Source of the DNA: Rhodocyclaceae bacterium
GTDB taxonomy: Bacteria; Pseudomonadota; Gammaproteobacteria; Burkholderiales; Rhodocyclaceae
Assembly: GCA_020445745.1 (NCBI GenBank)
Contig: JAGRGB010000069.1
Coordinates: 1 to 60,140 of the forward strand
DNA length: 60,140 bases
Direction: 5' to 3'
The notes beneath the pieces were generated by a model. The model was not told the DNA's origin. It saw only the letters and a list, made by a program, of their open reading frames with translations, and did not search any database. This document shows, one piece after another, positions 9,316 through 19,055 of the stretch. Positions within the stretch are counted from its first letter, which is position 1. The number at the start of each line of letters is the position of its first letter. A program made the position numbers and the translations under genes.

Positions 9316-10661
9316 GAGTGCGCCATCCTCGTCCGCAGCGCGGCAAAGGGGCGCCGGGCGACGTCCATCTGCATGCCGAAACCGATGAACAGCCAGACCA
9401 GCGGCATCGCCATGTCGGGCACGCTCAGGAACCACGCGAGCACGCCGCCGAGCACGCCGTAGATGACGAAACCGGCGTTCTCGGACCGATCCCGGGCCAG
9501 CACCGACACGATCGATCCGACGAGCGCGAGAAACGCCGCCGTACCCGGCAAACCGACCGTCGCCAGCAGCGTCGCGAGGAAACTCGAGGCGCGGGCACTG
9601 CCGACCCCGGCACCGAGCCCCCAGGTCTGGACGAAGGTGTCGACCGCGAGTTGATCCGCCGTGATGCGGGACAGACCCGACCCGGACACGAACTTGTTGA
9701 AGACCAGCCGTTCGACCATTTCTCCGTCGAACAGGACCTGATCCACCGTGACCGCGAGCACGCAGCACGCGAACGTCACCAGCAGAGGGCGCACCACGCG
9801 GGCACCGGTGCGCCACGAGTCGAGCAGCGACCAGACGATCACCAGCGCCACCAGCCCGAAGTAGGCCAGCGACGAAGTGGACACCAGCAGCGCGAACACG
9901 AAGGGCATGCCTTGCAGCAGTCGTCCGCTGCCGAACACGAAGGCGCCGACCAGCACCAGGAAATGCAGCGACATCATCGACGGCTCGAGAAAGGTCGCCG
10001 ACATGCGCCGCACGCCGAGCACGGTCTGCTCGGGCAACTGTGCGACGCCGATGTTGGAATTGACGAAGGAAGCCGGCCACGGCAGGCCGGTGGCGTGCGC
10101 CAGCAGCTGGTAGCAGCCGAAGGCCACCGACACCGTGCCGCCGATCCACAGGAAGCGCCGGAATGATTCGATCGTGATCGCGCCCTGTTGGTGGAACAGA
10201 TAGACCAGCGCCGCAATCGTGAAATTGCAGACCAGGTAGAAGCTCTGGATGTAGTTGCTGCCGGATGGGCGCAGCGGCACCACGATACCCGAGTCGAGCC
10301 CCTCGCGCGGCGGCAGCACGGACACCAGGCCCTGGAACAGACGCGGATAGGCCACCGCGCCGAACACGCCGATGGCGGTGAACAGCGCCAGCAGGCCGAA
10401 GCGGCCGGTCATCGCGAAGGGGCGCGCACCTCGCGGCGCACGGCCCATCCGGAACAACAGTCCGAGGCCGTGCCAGACGCCGATCGGCAGCAAGGCATAG
10501 GCCGGGGCCAGCCCGGCGGCGCGGCCGCCGACGCCGAGCACGATCGGAGTGGCGGCCTGGAAGAAAGCCGCGATCGCGGTGACCGCCAGCCATGCCCGTG
10601 GCCCCTTGAAGGCGAACAGCGCCATCACCAGGAAGGCCGGCAGGAAGTCCGTGAACAGCAT
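9312..10661 (-). CDS. O-antigen ligase/polymerase-like membrane protein (Wzy-type)
   Basis: Polytopic inner-membrane protein of 449 residues, probably the polymerase that joins flipped repeat units in the periplasm. It begins MLFTDFLPAFLVMALFAFKG and has about 10-12 hydrophobic segments with a large central loop between about residues 290 and 350, the usual shape of Wzy/WaaL proteins. Sequence in this family is poorly conserved, so the call rests on topology and context: a single such protein between a GT4 gene (6 bp gap) and the glycosidase (4 bp overlap), in an operon that also has Wzx, Wzz-like and Wza-like proteins. A ligase role cannot be excluded. Confidence 0.75.
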   Translation of the reverse strand: MLFTDFLPAFLVMALFAFKGPRAWLAVTAIAAFFQAATPIVLGVGGRAAGLAPAYALLPIGVWHGLGLLFRMGRAPRGARPFAMTGRFGLLALFTAIGVFGAVAYPRLFQGLVSVLPPREGLDSGIVVPLRPSGSNYIQSFYLVCNFTIAALVYLFHQQGAITIESFRRFLWIGGTVSVAFGCYQLLAHATGLPWPASFVNSNIGVAQLPEQTVLGVRRMSATFLEPSMMSLHFLVLVGAFVFGSGRLLQGMPFVFALLVSTSSLAYFGLVALVIVWSLLDSWRTGARVVRPLLVTFACCVLAVTVDQVLFDGEMVERLVFNKFVSGSGLSRITADQLAVDTFVQTWGLGAGVGSARASSFLATLLATVGLPGTAAFLALVGSIVSVLARDRSENAGFVIYGVLGGVLAWFLSVPDMAMPLVWLFIGFGMQMDVARRPFAALRTRMAHS

Positions 10662-10667
10662 CTTGCG

Positions 10668-11918
10668 CTAGGACCCTTCGCGACCTTGCGCTTCCAGCGA
10701 CACGGCCTTGGCGGAGAGCGGACGGCTGGCCGCCGAATCCGCCATCGCCCGCAGGTAGACCGCCTCGTAGCGCGCCGCCATTTCGCCGCTGCCGAAATTC
10801 GCGGACGACCGCGTCGCCGCGTCGAAGAGATCTTCACGCGGGTTGCGCAGCCGCTCGATCATCGTCGCGACGGCATCCGCCAGCATGTCGGCGCTGCAGC
10901 CGGCGGCGACCATGGCGGCGGCGCCCGAGGCCAGCTCCGGCAGACCACCGGTCGGTGTCATCACCACCGGACGCCCGTTGGCGTACGACTCGACGACGAC
11001 GCGCCCCATCGGCTCTTCCCAGATCGACGGGACGACGGTCACGTCGATCCTGCGAAAGAATTCGTGCGGTTTCTGCCGCCCGACGAAGGTCACCGGCAAG
11101 CCCTCTGCGGCCGCTCTGAGGGCATCCACGTAGCAGGCCTTGCCCTCGCCGGCGATCAGCAGTTGGGCGTCGACACCGCGCTCGCGCAGGCGGCGCAGCG
11201 CGGCAATCAGTTGCTCGACGCCCTTCTCCGCGACCAGGCGACCGATGAATCCGATCGTCGGCAGCACGCACGCCGGGCGACGTACCGGCGGCAGCGGTGG
11301 ATCGTAGGCGTTGTGGATGACGTGCTCGCTCGCGTTCGGGAAGCAGCCATGGGCACGGTGGCGCGCGAGGACGAAATGGCTAATCCCGACCACTGCAGCC
11401 ACCCGCCGCGACTCGGCGATCCGCGGCCAGGCGAAGGCGCGGCACGACAGGCACTGGCGGTGGCACGGGCCGTTGCGCCCGACCATCGAACTGCGCGGGC
11501 ACAGCAGGTAGAAGTCACGGGTGGTATGGACCACCGGCAGCCCGATGCGCCCGGCCTCGCGCCACACGCGGGTCGACATGCCGGCCAGGTTGTTGGTGTG
11601 CACCAGATCCGCGCCGAACCGGCTCAGCACCGCCCCGACCCGGCCGGCCGCGCGGGCATTGCGGGTGTCACGAAGATGCCAGACGAGTTTCTCGGCCGCG
11701 GTGCGCGGCTGCTGCGACGACGGCAGATAGGCGTTGTCCACCGGCAGCCGGTGGACCTCGATGCCATCGACGTGATCCTTCCCCGGGCGCTCCGACAGGC
11801 AGATCACGCAGACCCGGTGACCACGATCGGCAAGGGCGCGGGCCAGCGTGCGAACCGAGCGCTCGGCGCCACCGGGCTCATCCGGGTGGTAGAAGGCGTT
11901 GACCAGCGCGACCTTCAT
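10668..11918 (-). CDS. Glycosyltransferase family 4
   Basis: GT-B sugar transferase of 416 residues. The N-terminus MKVALVNAFYHPDEPGGAER is characteristic of GT4 enzymes, and the donor domain has PSIWEEPMGRVVVESYANGRP with the E-x7-E motif. A cysteine-rich stretch around residues 130-165 (with CPRSS, CHRQCLSC) resembles the possible metal-binding insert seen in some GT4 proteins; its function is unknown. The start overlaps the upstream GT4 gene by 4 bp and the stop lies 6 bp before the polymerase. It probably adds one sugar of the EPS repeat unit. Confidence 0.9.
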   Translation of the reverse strand: MKVALVNAFYHPDEPGGAERSVRTLARALADRGHRVCVICLSERPGKDHVDGIEVHRLPVDNAYLPSSQQPRTAAEKLVWHLRDTRNARAAGRVGAVLSRFGADLVHTNNLAGMSTRVWREAGRIGLPVVHTTRDFYLLCPRSSMVGRNGPCHRQCLSCRAFAWPRIAESRRVAAVVGISHFVLARHRAHGCFPNASEHVIHNAYDPPLPPVRRPACVLPTIGFIGRLVAEKGVEQLIAALRRLRERGVDAQLLIAGEGKACYVDALRAAAEGLPVTFVGRQKPHEFFRRIDVTVVPSIWEEPMGRVVVESYANGRPVVMTPTGGLPELASGAAAMVAAGCSADMLADAVATMIERLRNPREDLFDAATRSSANFGSGEMAARYEAVYLRAMADSAASRPLSAKAVSLEAQGREGS

Positions 11919-13198
11919 GACGTGCGGGCGGCATCGAGCGCCGCCGGGCCGCTGTCGGTTTCGATCGCGCCGTTGGCGGCCAGCATCCGGCAGACGCCCT
12001 CCAGTTCACGATCGAGGGCGGCATTGTCGAATCCGGCCTCGACCGCGGCGCGCGCGGCCCGGCGCATGCGGGCGATCGACGACGCGGCGTCCGGCCGGGC
12101 ACAACGGGCGAGTGCCTCGGCGATCTCTTCGGCATTTCGTTCGCCAGCGAGGAATCCGGACGCGCCGTCGACGACCAGTTCCGGAATGCCGCTGTGCCGG
12201 CTCGCGATCACCAGCACGCCGAGCGCCATGGCTTCCATCAGCGCGACCGGGATGCCCTCCATGTCGCCTCCGGCGGCGGTCACCGACGGCAGCAGGAAGA
12301 CGTCGGATTCGGCCAGGGCGGCGAACACCTCGTCGTGCGGGCGGCGCCCCAGGAACTCGACCACCTTGCCTTCCGGCAGATCGGCCGCCGCCGCACGCAG
12401 CGCGGCTTCGTCCGGTCCGCTGCCGATGATGCGGTAATGGATCGGGCCGGGCGAGCGCCGCACGGCCTCGATCCCGTAGGCGAGCCCCTTCTTCTCGGTC
12501 AGGCGCGCCACCGAGAGCACCCGCAGCGGCCGAGCGACGGGACGTTCGGCGTCGAGCATCGGGATCCGGTCGACATCGACGCCCATGTGCAGCACCCGCA
12601 CGCGCGACTCGCACGCGCCCCAGCCGATCAGCCGCGAACGCCACAGTTCGCTGATCGGCAGCAGCGCCGCGCAGTGCGCGAACAGAGCACGATACTGGCG
12701 CCGGCAACGCGCGACGGTACGCCGGTCGCTGACGTCGAAGCCGTGGAACACGGTGGCCAGAGGCCCGTCCAGCATCCCGCACTGCTGCAGATGCATCGCG
12801 CGCACGCCGGCCGGGCCGAAATGCGCAATGACCGCATCGAAGCGACCGAGCGCGGGCCGGCCGGCGAGACTCGCGATATCGATCAGACTCCCCGCGCTGC
12901 CCGCCAGTGCGGCGCGGATCGCGACCTCCAGCGAGCGCACGCCGGCCCACGAGCTTGCCGCCGACAGCAGCAGGCGGAGCACCGCCCGCAATTGGCGCAC
13001 ACGGCCAGACTGGCGGATCGCGACGACGCGCTCCGCGAGCCCCAGTTCGGAGAACAGCGAGTTGCCCAGGCCCGCTTCGCCGCGCTGGCCGGCGATCACC
13101 GTGATGTCGTGACCGGCCCGAACCATGCCCGCCACCTGGCGGATCACGAAGGTCTCCGAGAGCACCGGGAACTCGGCGACGAAGAAGGCGATCTTCAT
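11915..13198 (-). CDS. Glycosyltransferase family 4 (WcaL-like)
   Basis: GT-B sugar transferase of 427 residues. The N-terminus [20 protein letters not shown] is the hallmark of colanic-acid-type WcaL transferases, and the donor domain contains GDMEGIPVALMEAMALGVLV. I chose the ATG at 13198, which overlaps the epsI stop by 4 bp; the open frame extends further upstream to 13567, but that part is only a shadow of epsI. It belongs to the minus-strand EPS operon and likely transfers one residue of the repeat unit. The donor sugar is not determinable. Confidence 0.9.
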   Translation of the reverse strand: MKIAFFVAEFPVLSETFVIRQVAGMVRAGHDITVIAGQRGEAGLGNSLFSELGLAERVVAIRQSGRVRQLRAVLRLLLSAASSWAGVRSLEVAIRAALAGSAGSLIDIASLAGRPALGRFDAVIAHFGPAGVRAMHLQQCGMLDGPLATVFHGFDVSDRRTVARCRRQYRALFAHCAALLPISELWRSRLIGWGACESRVRVLHMGVDVDRIPMLDAERPVARPLRVLSVARLTEKKGLAYGIEAVRRSPGPIHYRIIGSGPDEAALRAAAADLPEGKVVEFLGRRPHDEVFAALAESDVFLLPSVTAAGGDMEGIPVALMEAMALGVLVIASRHSGIPELVVDGASGFLAGERNAEEIAEALARCARPDAASSIARMRRAARAAVEAGFDNAALDRELEGVCRMLAANGAIETDSGPAALDAARTS

Positions 13199-13926
13199 CG
13201 CCGCCCCCATCCCAGCAGCATGCGACGCGCCGCGGGGGAGAGCGCGTGCGTCAGGTCCACGAGAAACGACTCGGCGACCGGCCAGGCCCGCTCCGCTTCG
13301 CGGGCGTCGCGGACGCGCACCGAAGCCCTGACCAGCACGCCGTCGGGAATGTGTCCGTCGAGCCCCTGGCGCAGGATGTGCAACCGGGTGTCCCAGGCAT
13401 CCTCGCTGAACAGTTCGCCGATCCGCATCCAGTAGCTCACGGCCTCGCCGCCGCGCCGCCCCAGGGCCAACATGCGCTTGCCGGTGACCTCGCCGTTGAC
13501 CGACTCGATGTCGGCGAAGCGCTGGCTGGCGAGGGAGGCCACCCGATAGCCCTGGGCGGTGTAGCACAGGTCCGGTCGATGGACCTTGACCTCCTGGCGC
13601 TGACGCCTTCCCCAGGCGACGGCAAGGTACACCACCGCCCCGTCATTCCTCTGGTAGGCGCGCATCACGACCTGATCGTAGGGCTGGTCCAGCGTCGTTT
13701 CACGATCCAGCGCGACATTGACCTGGATCAGCGGGCTGGGCAACTCGCGCCAAGCAGCGAAGCGGCTCGGCAGCGCCGACTGCAGGTCGACGACGTCGCC
13801 CACCTCGCTGAGCTGCGGTGTCAGCGCGCGCGCGGCGATCGCGGCGAACAGCAGGACCGCGGCGACCATCAGCGCGTGCTTGAGAGGCAGCGCGGGCAGG
13901 CGTGGCAGGGTGCGGCCGAGGTTCAT
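13195..13926 (-). CDS. epsI: Exosortase-associated protein EpsI
   Basis: EpsI-domain protein of 243 residues that accompanies exosortases in EPS loci and may act in the periplasm, although its biochemistry is not established. One N-terminal membrane helix (about residues 19-37) anchors a soluble domain that carries [25 protein letters not shown] and the SYWMRIGE region, which are conserved landmarks of the family. In some exosortases EpsI is fused to the C-terminus; here it is separate, overlapping xrtB by 4 bp, the arrangement known for XrtB loci. The open frame upstream of 13926 is a shadow of xrtB. Confidence 0.88.
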   Translation of the reverse strand: MNLGRTLPRLPALPLKHALMVAAVLLFAAIAARALTPQLSEVGDVVDLQSALPSRFAAWRELPSPLIQVNVALDRETTLDQPYDQVVMRAYQRNDGAVVYLAVAWGRRQRQEVKVHRPDLCYTAQGYRVASLASQRFADIESVNGEVTGKRMLALGRRGGEAVSYWMRIGELFSEDAWDTRLHILRQGLDGHIPDGVLVRASVRVRDAREAERAWPVAESFLVDLTHALSPAARRMLLGWGRR

Positions 13927-14813
13927 CGCCAGGCGCCCGCCATGCGTATCCGGCGGCCGATGCCCGGCATCCTGCTGAGCACGCCATCGACCGCCATGAT
14001 CAGCAGCAGGGCGGTAATGAACAGCACCATGCCCGAGAAGCCGTGCAGGAAGCCCTGACCGGCGGCATCGCCGAGGTGATAGGTGATCAGCGCCAGCACG
14101 ACCACCCGCAGCAGGTTCGCGCAGAAGCTGATCGGCACGATCAGCAGGGCCAGCACGGCGTTGCGGGCGGCGGACTCGTGACGCATCACGTTCATGTAGA
14201 GCAAGCCGAGGGCTTCGAGCGTGAACAACGAATTGAGCCCGGCACAGGCATCCGCGACCAGCAGCTGATACTGGCCGATGGTCAGCACGACGCCACTGCG
14301 GCCCACCGGGTAGCCCAGCAAATCCAGCAGGCCTTGCGCGCCCCAGGAGACCGCGATCTTCATCGGCTGGGTGAGCACATCGACGATAGAACCGGGCAAC
14401 GGCACCATGAAACACATGAAGAAGTACGCGAACCACATGCGCCGCAGGATCCGCGCACCGAAGAACAACAGCGTCATGCCGACCAACACCGGCACCAGCG
14501 AGCCGACCTCGAGCAGATAGATGCCCTGGGACCGCCCGACGACGAATGCGGTCACGCCGAGCAGTGTCGTCGCCCAGCCGGCCAGCGGCGCCGGCTGGGC
14601 CGGCAGGCGCTCGTCCCGAACCTGCTTCGCCCGAAACCACAGGAACCACAGCGACACCGCCAGCACGATCGGACCGTGGGCATTCTGGTCGGTGGACCAC
14701 AGGGTGCGGAACAGGTCGAGGAAGCTGGGCACGTAGGCGACCAGCAGCGCGGCGAGCATGACGGCCCACGGCACGGCCGGGGGCCACGGTCGATTCGCCA
14801 AGCTCGCGTCCAC
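13923..14813 (-). CDS. xrtB: Exosortase B
   Basis: Polytopic membrane cysteine transpeptidase that should cleave PEP-CTERM tails of exported proteins. The 296-residue protein has about eight hydrophobic helices and the exosortase catalytic set: Cys190 in [11 protein letters not shown], Arg236 in ANLLRVVVL and His257 in FLHGFSG. Neighbouring epsG, epsF, epsE and epsD upstream and epsI downstream match the XrtB-type locus of betaproteobacteria rather than the XrtA type. It starts with GTG at 14813, 16 bp after the epsG stop. It is the only exosortase in the window, so it is the best candidate to process the PEP-CTERM proteins found here. Confidence 0.93.
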   Translation of the reverse strand: MDASLANRPWPPAVPWAVMLAALLVAYVPSFLDLFRTLWSTDQNAHGPIVLAVSLWFLWFRAKQVRDERLPAQPAPLAGWATTLLGVTAFVVGRSQGIYLLEVGSLVPVLVGMTLLFFGARILRRMWFAYFFMCFMVPLPGSIVDVLTQPMKIAVSWGAQGLLDLLGYPVGRSGVVLTIGQYQLLVADACAGLNSLFTLEALGLLYMNVMRHESAARNAVLALLIVPISFCANLLRVVVLALITYHLGDAAGQGFLHGFSGMVLFITALLLIMAVDGVLSRMPGIGRRIRMAGAWR

Positions 14814-14829
14814 TACCCCGTTCCCGCCG

Positions 14830-15717
14830 CTATCGCTCGTTCAGCACCGAGCCGACGATCACCGCGCCCGCCTGGGTCACCATGTCGGCATAGGCGCGCA
14901 CCAGCCCGACGCGGCTGACATGGCGTCGCGTCACCATCAGCGCCCCTCCTGCGCGGACCGCGACGGTCTGGCCATCCGCGAATCGGCCGCCCGGGGGCGT
15001 GTCGATCAGCACGACCTCGTAGTGCTTCTCGAGGGATTCGAGGACCCGCGCGAACGCCGGCCGGGCGAGGATCTCCTGGGGATTGGGCGGCCGCGTCCCG
15101 GCCGGCAGCAGGGACAGCGCACGCAGGGCCGGGACGCGCTGGGCCGCGTCGAGGCCTGCACGATCGGTCAGCAGCGCGGACAGTCCCGCCCGGTTGTCCA
15201 CGCCGAACAGGCTGTGCTGCCTTGGCCGGCGCAGATCGGCATCGATCAAGAGCGTACGGGCGCCCAGTTGCGAGAACACGACGGCGAGGTTCGCCGCGAG
15301 CCACGACCGGCCTTCCTTTTCGCCGGCACTCAGGATCGCCAGCGAACGGTGCCCGGCACCGCGCTGGAACCATCGCAGCATCAACTGGCTGCGTATCGCC
15401 CGCAGCGCTTCGACCTGATGGGAGAACGGCTTGTAGGCAGCGATCACCTCGCGTGCGACGTCGCTCGAATCGCCGGCGAGATAGGGATAATCGAACTGTC
15501 GGGCGAGCGCGAAATCGATGTCGGCATCGCTCACCAGGCCGAGCCGCTTGGCGGCTTCACCGAAGCGCAGACCTTGCTCGTGCTGAATCTTGAGCACCTG
15601 CAGGGCATCGCTGGCGCTGAGCCGGCCCTCCGCCACCAGAATCGCGCCGATCGAGCTGTCGCGCGGCGAGATCGCCTTCAGCGAAGCCTGCTCGATGACA
15701 TTGTTGATGGTGTTCAT
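14830..15717 (-). CDS. epsG: Chain length determinant protein tyrosine kinase EpsG
   Basis: BY-kinase-like P-loop ATPase, partner of the Wzz-like EpsF in controlling polymer length. The 295-residue protein has an N-terminal region of about 100 residues ([19 protein letters not shown]) typical of EpsG, then an ATPase domain. The Walker A segment reads [14 protein letters not shown], with Arg instead of the canonical Lys-Ser pair, a departure I recall as common in this family; Walker A' is [10 protein letters not shown] and Walker B is VVLIDTPPG. There is no C-terminal tyrosine cluster. It lies 14 bp after epsF and 16 bp before xrtB. Confidence 0.92.
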   Translation of the reverse strand: MNTINNVIEQASLKAISPRDSSIGAILVAEGRLSASDALQVLKIQHEQGLRFGEAAKRLGLVSDADIDFALARQFDYPYLAGDSSDVAREVIAAYKPFSHQVEALRAIRSQLMLRWFQRGAGHRSLAILSAGEKEGRSWLAANLAVVFSQLGARTLLIDADLRRPRQHSLFGVDNRAGLSALLTDRAGLDAAQRVPALRALSLLPAGTRPPNPQEILARPAFARVLESLEKHYEVVLIDTPPGGRFADGQTVAVRAGGALMVTRRHVSRVGLVRAYADMVTQAGAVIVGSVLNER

Positions 15718-15731
15718 CGCGACTCCTCCGC

Positions 15732-17099
15732 TCAGGCCGCCAACCGGGCGCTGCGGCCTGGCCGCCCCGGAATGACCCCGAGCACCGGCATGTCGAGGGT
15801 ATCGGCGAGATCGGCGACGCCGCGCACGCGCTGGTCGGCCAGCTCGCGCAGCAATGCCGACGAAATGCCGACCAGCAGGCCTAGGAAGGTCGCGACGACG
15901 ACGTTCAGCACGGTCCTCGGGCGGGAATGCTCGATCGGGGCCACCGCGGGAGTCAGCACGACCACGTTGGTCTGCTGGTTCTGGCTCTCGAGGCTGGTCT
16001 GAGCCAGCCGCTGGGTGACCATGTCATAGGCCTGCTGGGCGTTCTCGACGTCGCGCTGCAGCACGGCGATCTGGTCGCGCTGCCCCTTGAGTTCGAGGAC
16101 GTGCTGCTTCTGGGCTTCGAGGGCCGCGCGAATCTCGCTCTCGCGCTGGTCGTTGACCCGGGTCGTGGTTCCGATGGAGCTGGCCACGCGCCGCACCTCT
16201 GCGGCGACGCGCTCGCGCAGGCTGGCGATTTCGGCGTTGGCTCGCGCCAGTTCCGGGTGATTGCGGCCCAGGCGCGCAGCCAGCTGCTGGCGAGCCGCCT
16301 CGTTGCGAGCCAGATCGGCCTTCAGACTCTGGATCAGGCTGTTCTGCATCACTTCGGGCAGGGTCTCCGCCGACCCCGTCTGGGCTTGACGCGAGTGGCT
16401 GTCCACGCGCTGCGCCTGCACCGTGATCAACTGGCTCGACAGTTCGGCCAGCCGCGCATTCTCGACGTCGAGGCGCTCGTCGGTGGCGACGATGCCCTTC
16501 TCCTGCTGGAATGCCGACAGTCTCCCACGGGCAGCCTCCAGTTTCTCGCGCAGCGAGGAGGTACGGTCGTCGAACCACTTGGCATATTGACGGGCAGGCT
16601 CGACCTTCAGCTCGAGATTGGTGTCGATATAACTTTCGGCAAAGGCATTGGCGACCAGCGCGGCGAACGCCGGATCGCTTCCGGTGAAGCCGATGTGGAC
16701 GACCGTGCTGTCGCGTGACGGCCTGACCTCGAGCTTGCGCTTCAGCAGGTCGGCGAGCCAGACGCGGATGTCACCGGCGCCCGCCGTATCCGCCAGCCAC
16801 TGTTCGCGTGCCAGCGGCGACTGGTCGAGCTTGAGCCGCTCGACCACCCGCCGCGCGACGCGGTCCGAATTGATGATGTCCACCTGGGTCGCCATGTATC
16901 CGGGCAGGAATTGGGCGGGGACGCCGACGCCGGGCAGCGGGTCGCCGCCCTTGACGTCGACCAGCACCGACGTTTCGGCCGTATATTGCTTCTCCAGCAT
17001 CAAGCTGGCCGCGACGGCCAGCGCTGCCGCAAAGACCGTGATCAGGGCGACCAACCAGGCACGGGCGCGAAGAATCAACAGGAACTGCTGGATGGTCAT
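15732..17099 (-). CDS. epsF: Chain length determinant protein EpsF (Wzz domain)
   Basis: Inner-membrane polysaccharide co-polymerase of 455 residues that sets chain length and couples to the export pore. One membrane helix is near residues 14-35 and the other near 398-418, with a long periplasmic coiled-coil region between them (about 160-370, rich in heptad-like Glu, Leu, Gln and Arg). The N-terminus MTIQQFLLILRARAWLVALI and the TAETSVLVDVKG segment are Wzz-domain hallmarks. Unlike GumC-type proteins it has no fused kinase; EpsG follows 14 bp downstream. Confidence 0.93.
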   Translation of the reverse strand: MTIQQFLLILRARAWLVALITVFAAALAVAASLMLEKQYTAETSVLVDVKGGDPLPGVGVPAQFLPGYMATQVDIINSDRVARRVVERLKLDQSPLAREQWLADTAGAGDIRVWLADLLKRKLEVRPSRDSTVVHIGFTGSDPAFAALVANAFAESYIDTNLELKVEPARQYAKWFDDRTSSLREKLEAARGRLSAFQQEKGIVATDERLDVENARLAELSSQLITVQAQRVDSHSRQAQTGSAETLPEVMQNSLIQSLKADLARNEAARQQLAARLGRNHPELARANAEIASLRERVAAEVRRVASSIGTTTRVNDQRESEIRAALEAQKQHVLELKGQRDQIAVLQRDVENAQQAYDMVTQRLAQTSLESQNQQTNVVVLTPAVAPIEHSRPRTVLNVVVATFLGLLVGISSALLRELADQRVRGVADLADTLDMPVLGVIPGRPGRSARLAA

Positions 17100-17115
17100 G
17101 GCTCGCCCCCCGGCA

Positions 17116-17931
17116 TCAGAACAGGCTCTCCCGCACGTAGATCACGTCGTTGGGCTGCAGATGATCGCTCAGGCGCGGTTCGATGACGCTGATCCGGCCG
17201 ATCTCGTCGCGCCGGTGGATCTGCAGGCCCTTGATCGTACCGCGCGCCGTGGTGCCGCCACCGGTCGCCAGGCCCTGCATCACCGTCATGTCGCGACCGA
17301 GGCGAAACGCGCCCGGGCGCTGCACCTCACCGTAGATATAGAAGGTCTCGGCGCGGCCGACGAAGATCACGTCGCCGCCCTGGAGCACCAGGTCGTCTGC
17401 CAGGTCGCCGTGGCGGAACAGTTCCGGCAGATTTATCTCGCGCCGGAACGGCTGACCATTGCGGCTGCCCAGCAGTACCACCACGTCGGAGCCGTCCTCG
17501 GCGATGCCACCGGCGGCGGCCACCATTTCGCTGAGGCGGGCGTTGGCGGTCTCGAGTGGAAACCGGCCGGCCCGATTGACACGCCCGAGCACGGCGACCT
17601 GCGCACTCTTCAGCGCCAGCGGCAGAATATTGACCTGGGGGCGTATCACGAAGCCGCCCTTCCTGAGAAGCCTGGCAATCAACTGCTCGGCCTGCTGGAT
17701 GGTCGAGCCGCCGACCGCGACCGTACCGATCAGCGGAAAACTGATGCTGCCGCTTTCGGCGACGCGGGCCTCGGTCGTGAGATCCGGATTCTGGAATACG
17801 CTGATCCTGATCACGTCTCCGGCACCGAGCACGTAGTCGGTGTCGGCGGCCGATGCCGGCCCCACGAACAGCGGCAGGAGGATCGACACGATTAGGATGA
17901 GCCAGCTGCGGCTGGCGGATGATGATTGCAT
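17116..17931 (-). CDS. epsE: Polysaccharide export protein EpsE (Wza-like)
   Basis: Periplasmic/outer-membrane export channel component of 271 residues. A cleavable signal peptide ends near PASAA (about residue 29), without the lipobox cysteine found in Wza of E. coli. It is followed by the Poly_export domain (YVLGAGDVIRISVFQNPDL) and two SLBB-type repeats (AQVAVLGRVNRAGRFPL and YIYGEVQRPGAFRLG). It is 49 bp downstream of epsD and 16 bp upstream of epsF, the usual order in XrtB loci. Expected to form the route by which the polymer leaves the periplasm. Confidence 0.93.
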   Translation of the reverse strand: MQSSSASRSWLILIVSILLPLFVGPASAADTDYVLGAGDVIRISVFQNPDLTTEARVAESGSISFPLIGTVAVGGSTIQQAEQLIARLLRKGGFVIRPQVNILPLALKSAQVAVLGRVNRAGRFPLETANARLSEMVAAAGGIAEDGSDVVVLLGSRNGQPFRREINLPELFRHGDLADDLVLQGGDVIFVGRAETFYIYGEVQRPGAFRLGRDMTVMQGLATGGGTTARGTIKGLQIHRRDEIGRISVIEPRLSDHLQPNDVIYVRESLF

Positions 17932-17980
17932 CAGATACCCGACGTCGCGGTTACGGCGCAGCCCGCGCCTCGTGAAAATG

Positions 17981-18904
17981 CTACTTCAAGCCGGCCACGC
18001 CGCGTTCCATCGCGCCCGACGCGGAATCTGCGGCCGGCGGTGCGGCCTCGCCGGCAACGGGTGTCGGCGAGTGCGGTGCAAAATTGCCCGCATAGGCGAT
18101 CTCGGCCTGGTCGCGCAGCCGCTTGATTTCACCACGCGCCAATTCCGCCCGCCGCTGGTTCACAAGAAATTTTTCAATCAGCGGGCCCGCCGTCTGGCGA
18201 TCGATCGGCTGTTCGCTGGAGCCGGCGAGGTGAACCACCGTGATGCCGCCGGGCTGGCGCACCAACGCGATCTGGCCGTCCTTCATCGCCGCGAAGCGTG
18301 GCAGCAGTTCCATCGGCAACTGTTCCGCCGGCTTCGCACTGGCGGACGCCGAGAACTGGATCCCCTGCTCCTTGAGCCAGTCGATGACTTCCTGCAGGCT
18401 CTTCGCAGATTCGACCCGCGCCTTGACCTCCTCGTGACGCGCCGGCTCGAGCCGGATGCCGAGTTCCTGGAGATTGTAGATGCGCCGCTTCTCGAACAGG
18501 GCCGGGTTGTCCCGGTAGTAAGCGTCGACCGCTTCATCGCTCGGCACGTCGGCCGCCCCCGCCTTCTGCTCGAGATAGGCCCGCGCCAGGATCTCCCGCC
18601 GCGAGGCATCGATCACCTGGAGGACGCGGGGATCGCGGTCTAGCTGCGACGCCTCCGCCTGCTGGACCAGCAGTTGCTGATCGATGAGCCGCTCCAGCAC
18701 CCGTGCACCAGCCTCGCCCGGATCCGATCCACCGACATTCTTTGCCTGCGACAACGCGGTGTTGATCTGATGGACGGTGATCTCGTCCGCGTTCACCTTC
18801 GCGGCCACCTGCGTCGATGACGCACCACTGCCCGATCCGCCGCACGCGGACAGGCCCACTGCCACAAGGACGGCGCCCGCCATCCACAACAAGCGATTCT
18901 GCAT
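17981..18904 (-). CDS. epsD: EpsD family peptidyl-prolyl cis-trans isomerase-like lipoprotein
   Basis: SurA/PpiC-related lipoprotein of 307 residues that is found with EpsE and EpsF in exosortase EPS loci; its role may be assembly of the export machinery. The signal peptide ends in a lipobox LSAC near residue 21. The N-terminal helical part contains VNADEITVHQINTALSQAK and the PpiC-like parvulin domain lies around residues 130-240. It is the first gene of the long minus-strand operon, preceded by a hairpin terminator of the PEP-CTERM gene. A C-terminal Ala/Pro/Glu-rich tail is probably disordered. Confidence 0.88.
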   Translation of the reverse strand: MQNRLLWMAGAVLVAVGLSACGGSGSGASSTQVAAKVNADEITVHQINTALSQAKNVGGSDPGEAGARVLERLIDQQLLVQQAEASQLDRDPRVLQVIDASRREILARAYLEQKAGAADVPSDEAVDAYYRDNPALFEKRRIYNLQELGIRLEPARHEEVKARVESAKSLQEVIDWLKEQGIQFSASASAKPAEQLPMELLPRFAAMKDGQIALVRQPGGITVVHLAGSSEQPIDRQTAGPLIEKFLVNQRRAELARGEIKRLRDQAEIAYAGNFAPHSPTPVAGEAAPPAADSASGAMERGVAGLK

Positions 18905-18982
18905 TTCCGACCCGTTTCGACTGCATGGCCCCGAACGGCAAGGTCCTGCGACACTTCGTTCGAAGCCTGCTCACACCACGAC

Positions 18983-19009
18983 AAAATGCGGCGGGGCGGT
19001 CACCCCGCC
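18983..19009 (-). terminator. Rho-independent-type terminator after the PEP-CTERM gene
   Basis: A perfect 7-bp GC stem (GGCGGGG at 18990-18996 with CCCCGCC at 19003-19009, 6-nt loop) is followed on the minus strand, after three bases, by TTTT. It lies 47 bp beyond the stop codon of the upstream PEP-CTERM gene and 79 bp before epsD. It should separate that gene from the EPS operon. The T tract is short, so efficiency is uncertain. Confidence 0.55.
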
Positions 19010-19055
19010 CCGTCGCGATCCGAACGCCGGTTCCACCGGCGATGCCACTGGGCGG

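Noticed and set aside
10188-12437. Plus-strand open frame of 749 codons
   Set aside because: Antisense to the polymerase and two GT4 genes; composition is shadow-like and no domain or ribosome site is seen.
14830-15717. Inactivated kinase because of the degenerate Walker A in EpsG
   Set aside because: The GRS form in place of GKS is, as I recall it, usual for EpsG proteins, so it is not evidence of decay.
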